Assembly (NCBI RefSeq): GCF_004341395.1
Contig: NZ_SLXT01000021.1
Coordinates: forward strand, 1 to 55,154
From: Heliophilum fasciatum
GTDB taxonomy: Bacteria > Bacillota > Desulfitobacteriia > Heliobacteriales > Heliobacteriaceae
Direction of reading: 5' to 3'
DNA length: 55,154 nt
Below the pieces are notes generated by a model, which worked only from the letters and a program-made list of their open reading frames with translations, ran no database searches and was not told where the DNA came from. Numbering within the stretch: the first letter of the stretch is position 1; every line of letters begins with the position of its first letter. The position numbers and the translations under genes are program-made. This document shows, piece after piece, positions 49,677 through 55,154 of the stretch.

Positions 49677-50629
49677 TACGCCGCCTCCGCTGCGTTCGAT
49701 TGACAGCGTGGTTTGTACGGGCAAAAGATGCACTTCGTCGGATCGGCGGGAGGAATCTTTCGCGCTTTAACCATCGACGCCACCCGAGCAAACTTGTCGA
49801 TCAGTTGGCTCCGGTCTTCATCAGTCACGTGTAAGTAAAACGCTCGCATATCCGGCTTCGCATCACCCCCTTTCATCCAACTGTCTTTGGCCAGCGATTC
49901 ATACACGATGAGAAACTCGTCCAGATCGAACAAGAGCGAATACGCCACGCACTGCAACTTGTGATCGTCCTGTGCGTCTTTCATGCGATAGCTGCCTACT
50001 GTTGCAATTGTCGTGGACTTTGTCTTGAACTCCAGACCGATGGAACTGCCATCGCGATACGTGAGAATCCCGTCCATCATGCCGTGAATCTGAAACGGGA
50101 CATTCGCTTCATCAAACAAGCGTACCTGACGGATATTCCGCTCCCACGCCGGACTTCCGTTTGGCAATCGGCGAACTTTGAATCGCGGATGTTTCAGATA
50201 TTTCTCGGCATACAGCAAGTCCCTTTGGACAGCCGCATGGACAGCGGTTCCATTTCTGGCCCATCTACGCTGATACGGGAAACGATCCTCCATCGACTTT
50301 GGAGTGCGAGTTGCTTTATAATAGAGTTCACGTTCACATTTATAGGCCGACGAAGGCGAGAATGTCGTTACACCCGGCTGAAAGTGAACGCCCTGGCGAT
50401 TGGGATCGAGTCCATCCAGTTCATCCTGGAGAAAGTAGCGTTCGAGTTCGATATCATTCTCCACGTCAAGGGAATGAATGGCGTCAAAATGGTCAAGAAT
50501 CGCTGTTGTTACTTCACGGCTCCGTTCGCTTTTCCATGAGACCACTTCATCACGCAGTTCCTTGGCTCCGGTGCGACTAACTAAGCTGCCGATACGAACC
50601 ACTCCTTTTTTGTAATGCCTTCTCCCCAT
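49676..50629 (-). CDS. RecB-like PD-(D/E)XK nuclease with Cys cluster (Cas4-like)
   Basis: This 317-residue nuclease has the RecB/Cas4 core: HGMMDGILTYRDGSSIGLEFK with K-T-K-S (D...E-x-K), then DHKLQCVAYSLLFD (QxxxY), and ends CIFCPYKPRCQSN, completing an Fe-S-like cysteine cluster with Cys109 (YKCERELYYKATR). It should be a 5' or 3' exonuclease for recombination or end processing. The start is uncertain (50629 or a GTG at 50602), since no strong ribosome site precedes it. It overlaps the polymerase stop. Confidence 0.8.
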   Translation of the reverse strand: MGRRHYKKGVVRIGSLVSRTGAKELRDEVVSWKSERSREVTTAILDHFDAIHSLDVENDIELERYFLQDELDGLDPNRQGVHFQPGVTTFSPSSAYKCERELYYKATRTPKSMEDRFPYQRRWARNGTAVHAAVQRDLLYAEKYLKHPRFKVRRLPNGSPAWERNIRQVRLFDEANVPFQIHGMMDGILTYRDGSSIGLEFKTKSTTIATVGSYRMKDAQDDHKLQCVAYSLLFDLDEFLIVYESLAKDSWMKGGDAKPDMRAFYLHVTDEDRSQLIDKFARVASMVKARKIPPADPTKCIFCPYKPRCQSNAAEAA

Positions 50630-52860
50630 CGGGTCATCAAGTCGGTGTCCACTTTTAAGGGAATATCCAGTTGGGCGGCGCAGGTCATGCAGTGCTCCAT
50701 TTCGGCCACTTCCTGCGCGGTAATCGATGCGTCGACAATCATCAACGCTTCATCGTGAACCGTACCGCACAGCGCCCACCCTTTCGTTGTGCAATATCGA
50801 TGCAGGTTCAACATGGCTCGTTTCATGATGTCGGCAGCGGTGCCTTGGATAACGGCATTGACGCTTTGTCGCCGAGCCGATTCCACGTCGCGCTTCACAT
50901 CGCGGAATTGATTTTTCAACTCGCGAGGGATCGCTTTGTTCTGCCAGAAGTCCACAGGCAATTCATCGACACCGAGCAGTTTGCAAATCTCAGCGACCGT
51001 CCGATCATAGACCTTGGCTTTTTGCCGATGACCGGGGAATCGACGCTTGCGACCGTAAAGCGTCTCTACGTACTCGTTTTCCTTCACGAACTCGTGGGTG
51101 CTTTTAATGAAGGAATGCACTCGCGGATACGTCTGAAAGAAGTCCCGAATGAACTGCTGCGCTGCTTCTTCCGTGATACCAAGCTGGCTCGACAGCGTGT
51201 GCATACTCGTCCCGTACATCACCGCAAGAAGCCCGACCTTCATCATCTTTCGGTACTTCGACCCATCACCGCAGTCCTCCATCGGAACCTTGAACACCCG
51301 GCTTGCCAGCGTCGAATACAAGTCCTGACCCCGTAGGTACGGTTCTTGCAGATGGGGATCGCCGCTGATGTGCGCCAGAACCCGTGGCTCGATTTGCGAA
51401 AAGTCGCTACCCACCAACAGCTTGCCGGGTGGTGCCACAATCAGCTTTCGCGCCTTCGTGGGCAGATTCTGCAGATTCGGCTCATTGCTGGAGAATCGTC
51501 CGGTCACCGTGGCCACTTGATTGAAGGAACCGTGGATGCGACCGTCCGATTTCATCTGTTCCGGCAGTGCTTCCACGTAGGTGCTGAGTAGCTTGGAGAG
51601 TTCACGATAACGCAAGAGCACCTCAATCCCCGGATGTTTGTCGCGCAGTGCCTTCAGCGTTTTCATATCCGTCGATCGCCCGTTGACTTCCGGTAATTGC
51701 AGTTCATCATAGAATTTCCGAGCCAACTGAATGGGAGAGTTAAAATTCAGCTCACCGAAATGGTCGTGAAGCGATTGTTGAAGCTTGGTGATTTCTTGCC
51801 GTAGTTCTTCGCCATAGACCCCGGCATATTGCCGATCAATCAGGAAGCCGGTCTGTTCCATATCGACACAAACGTCAATCAGCGGATTCTCCAGATCACG
51901 ATACAGCCCGTCCAACTTCGATAACCGGTTCAGGTGCTCCCGTTGCCACTGATACAGTTTCCAAGTGAGGTGCGTGTCCTTGGCGGCGTAGACCAGGGCA
52001 ACATCTAAGGGAACATCGTCAAAGCGGGTTTTGCCAAACAGGTCTTCAAAGGTGTGACTCGTATCGTGGAAGCCGAAGAATTTTCCATACTTGGTCGCCA
52101 GATTCTTGAGGGCGTACGACGGTTCGTTCTCGTTGAGCAGCGCCATCGCCACGCGGGTATCATGAGCCAAGCCGCGCATCCGCACGTTGTGGCGTAGCAA
52201 CATGTGGATGTCGTACTTGGCGTTATGAAGCACTTTGCCAATGGCGGGGCTGCTCAAGCACGGTTCGAGCCGTTTCAAGACCGTGGTTCGATCAAGTTGC
52301 TGCCCGACCTTATGGGCTACCGGGATATACACGTGGAAATCGGCCTTGGGAAGCGTCAGCGACATCCCAACAATCACGTCATTGTAGACATCAAGCCCAG
52401 TGGTTTCGGTATCGAAAGCCACGATGGTTTCCTGTGCAAGATCTGTGACCAATTGGGCTAACTGTTCTCCCGTTTGAATGAGGCGATAATTTGCGGGGGT
52501 TTTGGCAACCATATCTTTGAGTACCGTATGCTTGCGAAGATCCTGTAACTCACGCCATAACCGTAGTGCGTGGGCTTTCGTGAACTTCCGCAAACTTTCA
52601 ACACCCACGCCGATCTCGCCAGCATCAATCGCAGCTTTAACCGTCTTGAGCCGTTGTTTATCGAGATCAGTAAGCCCCGTTTGAAAGATGGCTTTCTTGA
52701 AGGTGCCGGTGTAACTTGTCCAACCGGTGACCCACACTTCATCCCACGTCGGTTCACGCTTCGCCATTTCCTTCTTGTGTTGGGCTTCCCACACACGATC
52801 CAATGCGTTGGGTAGCGTTGGTTCCCTTAATCCCTCCAGTTGCAGTTTTGGATTGATCAT
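50581..52860 (-). CDS. Family A DNA polymerase with 3'-5' exonuclease
   Basis: This 759-residue replicative polymerase has an N-terminal region of unknown fold (1-140), then a DnaQ-type exonuclease with FDTETTGLD (150-156), LHNAKYDIHML and YAAKDTHLT (291-299). The polymerase domain shows motif A SDFSQIEPRVLAHIS (485-499), motif B KYRKMMKVGLLAVMYGTS (535-552), RQSVNAVIQGTAADIMKRA and motif C VHDEAL (701-706). The residue matching E. coli Phe762 is Leu545, which in viral PolA genes is often linked with temperate or slower-replicating phages. It overlaps the SSB gene by one base. Confidence 0.93.
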   Translation of the reverse strand: MINPKLQLEGLREPTLPNALDRVWEAQHKKEMAKREPTWDEVWVTGWTSYTGTFKKAIFQTGLTDLDKQRLKTVKAAIDAGEIGVGVESLRKFTKAHALRLWRELQDLRKHTVLKDMVAKTPANYRLIQTGEQLAQLVTDLAQETIVAFDTETTGLDVYNDVIVGMSLTLPKADFHVYIPVAHKVGQQLDRTTVLKRLEPCLSSPAIGKVLHNAKYDIHMLLRHNVRMRGLAHDTRVAMALLNENEPSYALKNLATKYGKFFGFHDTSHTFEDLFGKTRFDDVPLDVALVYAAKDTHLTWKLYQWQREHLNRLSKLDGLYRDLENPLIDVCVDMEQTGFLIDRQYAGVYGEELRQEITKLQQSLHDHFGELNFNSPIQLARKFYDELQLPEVNGRSTDMKTLKALRDKHPGIEVLLRYRELSKLLSTYVEALPEQMKSDGRIHGSFNQVATVTGRFSSNEPNLQNLPTKARKLIVAPPGKLLVGSDFSQIEPRVLAHISGDPHLQEPYLRGQDLYSTLASRVFKVPMEDCGDGSKYRKMMKVGLLAVMYGTSMHTLSSQLGITEEAAQQFIRDFFQTYPRVHSFIKSTHEFVKENEYVETLYGRKRRFPGHRQKAKVYDRTVAEICKLLGVDELPVDFWQNKAIPRELKNQFRDVKRDVESARRQSVNAVIQGTAADIMKRAMLNLHRYCTTKGWALCGTVHDEALMIVDASITAQEVAEMEHCMTCAAQLDIPLKVDTDLMTRWGEGITKKEWFVSAA

Positions 52861-53540
52861 TAGAACGGCAGTTCTTCCGTCGATTCGTCAATCGGTGTTA
52901 CACCTGCATCCGGCAGTTCATTCGTAAAGCATCGCTCAACGGGAAACCCGGCCTTCTCTAATTCCTCAATCTGCTGCTGCCGGGTACGCGGTTGAAGGAC
53001 AGCCTCATAAATTTCATCTTCCACCGCACCCTTGTCAAAGCGGTTAAACTTTTCCCGGTCATCGGGTTTCAGTTTAATGATCGGATTGAGCGTGAACGTT
53101 GTGTCTACTTTGGTTCCGGTTCGTTTGAACACAAAGGCCAGTTCAGCGAGGTCTTCTTGATATTGCTCGATCGTCTGGATCAATCCGTGGGCTTGTCCTT
53201 GGCTAGCATCAAAGATACGCACCATCCCTTCATCGATATCAGCCATAGCAAAGAGGTAGCGTTTACGAGCACGAAGTGACTCAAACTCTTCCACACCGGC
53301 CTTTGCCGCCTCACAGTGGGCACATTTTTGCCCCGCCGGTTCAATGCACGGCTGCGTGTAGATGCCTTGCTGATACAGACCGTGGGCACGATATTCCACG
53401 TAATCTTCGGGCGACAGTAAACGAACACGCACCGAGTCGCCGTCTTTCAATCGGATAAACACCTTCTTGAAATCGATCGCGGAGTTTCTCTTGTTGACAG
53501 ATTCCTTGGCATCTTTACCTTTCGCTGTGATTACACCCAT
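52860..53540 (-). CDS. Single-stranded DNA-binding protein (gp32-like)
   Basis: This 226-residue protein contains RLKDGDSVRVRLLSPEDYVE, a cysteine cluster PCIEPAGQKCAHCE (CX8CX2C), which resembles a zinc site of T4 gp32-like ssDNA-binding proteins, and an acidic tail ending ESTEELPF, the usual protein-interaction tip of SSBs. It coats ssDNA at the fork of the PolA-type polymerase encoded directly downstream. It follows the sigma-like gene with six bases between, so it belongs to the same operon. Confidence 0.75.
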   Translation of the reverse strand: MGVITAKGKDAKESVNKRNSAIDFKKVFIRLKDGDSVRVRLLSPEDYVEYRAHGLYQQGIYTQPCIEPAGQKCAHCEAAKAGVEEFESLRARKRYLFAMADIDEGMVRIFDASQGQAHGLIQTIEQYQEDLAELAFVFKRTGTKVDTTFTLNPIIKLKPDDREKFNRFDKGAVEDEIYEAVLQPRTRQQQIEELEKAGFPVERCFTNELPDAGVTPIDESTEELPF

Positions 53541-53546
53541 GTTTCT

Positions 53547-54230
53547 TCATCCTCCATAATTGTGTTGTTTTTTACTCTTAAAAATCGTTTGTGGAGACCA
53601 TTCTTCAAGCGCAAACCCGCCCGTTTGTGAAATACCTTGAAGATATGCTCTAAAATGTTGTTTTGCTCGTTGCACCCCCTTTCGGCAACGGGCATCGTAT
53701 TTGTTCGTACCAAATACGGTGCGTGCGATCTCATTTTTTGGGCGATCCGCATATAACAAGCGAATGATGGCTCCATAATGCTCGTTGGTTTTGGCATAAC
53801 CATCGAGTATTTTTTTTATGTCCATTTCTTCAATCACCGATTGCTCGAATGGCTCCAAACTCGGCAGGAACTCCTTGTGATTGCCGTCTTCTTCATCAAG
53901 AATTTGGTCTAACGAAATTGTTCGGCTGGGATTGCGTTTTTTTGCTAAATGATAGCGTAACGTACTGGCCATTGCAGGCTCGGAAAAATAGGTCAACCTC
54001 TGCAAAATATTGGTTTCTCCGTTAAAATTCCGTGCCGCGTTCCATAACGCTTGAGAATAGACGCTTTCAACGTCACTCGCTGGCATTTGATAACGCCGCT
54101 CCCGATCTCTTGCTTCTTTTTGGATCGAAGGCTTTACTTTTTCAAAGAGGCGATTGAAATAGCTTTCATCCTTTGACTCCGCGTATCGTAACGCCATTTG
54201 ATCAAGCTGCTTTACCTCGGCTTCCTTCAT
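53547..54230 (-). CDS. Sigma-70-like phage transcription factor, full length
   Basis: This 227-residue protein has region 2-like sequence (LFEKVKPSIQKEARDRERRY, DVESVYSQALWNAARNFNGE, TLRYHLAKKRNPSRTISLDQ) and a region 4-like HTH (NEIARTVFGTNKYDARCRKG, VQRAKQHFRAYL). It is paralogous to the left copy at 47-580 and longer at the C-terminus. It is the first gene of the SSB-polymerase operon, so it may drive or regulate it. The start at 54230 follows AAGGAGCC; a longer frame to 54275 exists. Divergent from the XRE gene at 54374. Confidence 0.7.
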   Translation of the reverse strand: MKEAEVKQLDQMALRYAESKDESYFNRLFEKVKPSIQKEARDRERRYQMPASDVESVYSQALWNAARNFNGETNILQRLTYFSEPAMASTLRYHLAKKRNPSRTISLDQILDEEDGNHKEFLPSLEPFEQSVIEEMDIKKILDGYAKTNEHYGAIIRLLYADRPKNEIARTVFGTNKYDARCRKGVQRAKQHFRAYLQGISQTGGFALEEWSPQTIFKSKKQHNYGG

Positions 54231-54373
54231 GATCCAAGGCTCCTTCCCGTTTGATTTCAAGTTGTTTAGGAACACTAATCACACAACGTGTTATTGCCTA
54301 CAAGCGTATATGCTTATCTGCTTAACGTTAGGCTACAAGAATGGACGGAGGCTCCAACTGGATATGGTTATAC
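54231..54373. promoter_or_regulatory. Divergent control region of the right sigma/XRE module
   Basis: Contains AAGCGTATATGCTT (near-palindrome) and the repeated motif CTTGTAG(C/G)C(T/A)A on the minus strand, 29 bp apart, good operator candidates. A GGAGG at 54346 is 23 bp before the chosen XRE start, unusually far. No clear sigma-A promoter was identified. Confidence 0.45.
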
Positions 54374-54784
54374 ATGAATGAGAGTCGTGAAGAACGAATT
54401 GAAAAAGTGTCCCGAAACATGGACGTGGGCGAGTATCTCAAAGAATTACGTGCACAAAAGGAACTGTCTCTTACCCGAGTCGGGCAGGATCTAAAGGTAA
54501 GTGCCACCTATCTTTCAGAAATTGAGCGAGGCCAAAAAGTTCCCAGTGATCATCTCATTCGGCAAATGGCTTCCTACTACGCGATTGATGAAGATTTATT
54601 ATTCTCAAGGTTTGGAAAGGTACCGGTCGCTGCACGTCGGGTGCTTGAGGATCATCCTCGCTTAATGAAAACACTCGCTGACATCGGACGCCACGATGCT
54701 CTTCCCGAAGATAAAAAACAAGACTTGTACGACTATTTGGATCGTCTATACGAAAGCCTTGGAACTCGAAAAAAAGATTCATAA
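54374..54784 (+). CDS. XRE-family HTH regulator (soluble)
   Basis: This 136-residue protein starts NESREERIEKVSRNM. The HTH is YLKELRAQKELSLTRVGQDL then KVSATYLSEIERGQKVPSDH. The linker PSDHLIRQMASYYAIDEDLL, AARRVLEDHPRL and YDYLDRLYESL align with the left protein (729-1685) through about 90 residues. The membrane half found there is absent; it is encoded by the next gene. The start is chosen by alignment to the left paralogue; an in-frame ATG at 54341 is possible. Confidence 0.8.
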   Translation: MNESREERIEKVSRNMDVGEYLKELRAQKELSLTRVGQDLKVSATYLSEIERGQKVPSDHLIRQMASYYAIDEDLLFSRFGKVPVAARRVLEDHPRLMKTLADIGRHDALPEDKKQDLYDYLDRLYESLGTRKKDS

Positions 54785-54806
54785 CCTTTTAAGGAGGTTT
54801 TCTGCA

Positions 54807-55154
54807 ATGTTATTCTTTGATAATGGCGCAGGCTCTTTTTTTCACTATTTCGTGGCCACCTTCGGCTGGGAATTTGCGGTTCGTATAAAAGGATTCTTCG
54901 GGATTATTGCGGGAGTTCTTCTCGGAATTGCACTTACCGTTGTATATGGAGCGATCATCTACCTCCGTATTCGCCGTGCCCATAAACTCATACAAGAGAA
55001 GGAACTCGAAAGTTTTCCTGAATATCTCTCCTTATTGATCATTCCGCAGGAGGTCAATCCTGTTTTAGCTAACGCAAAATGCCCAAAAGCTGACGACATT
55101 GCCTGTCCGGAACCTGCTGTATATAATGGCCATAGGAAATACGGAAGGGAAAAA
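54807..55154 (+). CDS. Membrane protein, partner of XRE regulator (partial, runs off window)
   Basis: The visible 116 residues begin LFFDNGAGSFFHYFVATFGW, with a membrane segment at about 28-52 (GFFGIIAGVLLGIALTVVYG), followed by a short charged stretch (IRRAHKLIQEKELESFPEYL) and a variable region with two Cys (NAKCPKADDIAC). Its layout parallels the C-terminal half of the left XRE protein (FFIARMGW, membrane helix, FSDYIDLLYL-like). AAGGAGG precedes the ATG by 9 bp; it is 22 bp from the XRE stop. No stop codon is reached in the window. Confidence 0.7.
   Translation, partial: MLFFDNGAGSFFHYFVATFGWEFAVRIKGFFGIIAGVLLGIALTVVYGAIIYLRIRRAHKLIQEKELESFPEYLSLLIIPQEVNPVLANAKCPKADDIACPEPAVYNGHRKYGREK

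Noticed and set aside
53531-53803. 90-codon frame within the right sigma-like gene
   Set aside because: It lies wholly in another frame of the gene with the clear region 2/4-like sequence.
1-55154. Claim that the window is a closed circle
   Set aside because: The right-hand open frame can be read across the joined ends for seven more codons, but this is expected by chance and no overlap of end sequences is present.

Overview
The window looks like DNA from a Bacillota (Gram-positive, Bacillales-like) genome or large plasmid that is rich in phage genes. The support is strong AGGAGG-type ribosome sites, frequent TTG and GTG starts, a Gram-positive siphovirus gene order, a PadR regulator with a prefix-domain FtsW-like protein, and the relic of an S-layer-homology (SLH) protein. 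Species cannot be named from the sequence alone.

Layout. (1) 1-30.3 kb is a GC-rich siphovirus-type prophage read almost entirely on the minus strand. It has small terminase (29.8 kb), tyrosine integrase, large terminase, portal, MuF-type minor head protein, scaffold, HK97-fold capsid, connectors, tail genes with a gpG/gpGT -1 frameshift, tape measure, tail hub, fibres, holin/amidase lysis genes, then a replication set (iteron-bearing initiator, DnaC-like loader, DnaB-like helicase, Toprim primase). An AT-rich type III restriction-modification operon (24.5-28.3 kb) sits between integrase and large terminase. (2) 30.3-41.3 kb is an AT-rich accessory region of non-phage genes: a methyltransferase plus a DUF1848 radical-SAM-like protein, two lipoproteins, hypothetical genes, PadR with an FtsW-like protein, and a diguanylate cyclase. 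Between them lie several dispersed repeat families, a GC-rich hairpin array, a 3'-half tRNA-Pro (candidate att scar) and a duplicated 3' end of an SLH gene. (3) 41.4-54.2 kb is a GC-rich early phage module on the minus strand: SSB-like protein, family A DNA polymerase, RecB-like nuclease, Hjc-like resolvase, NrdG, intein-containing NrdD, dUTPase, divergent ThyX-like protein, DUF5049 protein, DNA methyltransferase, dNMP kinase and a sigma-like HTH protein. It has no virion genes.

Both ends of the window carry the same unusual regulatory module. A sigma-factor-like gene is transcribed leftward, and a divergent XRE-type HTH gene linked to a membrane segment is transcribed rightward. The membrane segment is fused in the left copy and a separate, window-truncated gene in the right copy. 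The right sigma-like gene heads the polymerase operon. The left module abuts the helicase-primase operon, and the primase and XRE genes overlap tail to tail.

The two phage blocks carry complementary replication genes: initiator, loader, helicase and primase on the left, polymerase, SSB and nucleotide metabolism on the right. They could be one phage-plasmid genome split by host DNA, or two related elements sharing a regulatory cassette. The window alone cannot decide this.

No database search was run. All family names come from motifs visible in the translations. GC contrasts are visual judgements, not computed values.
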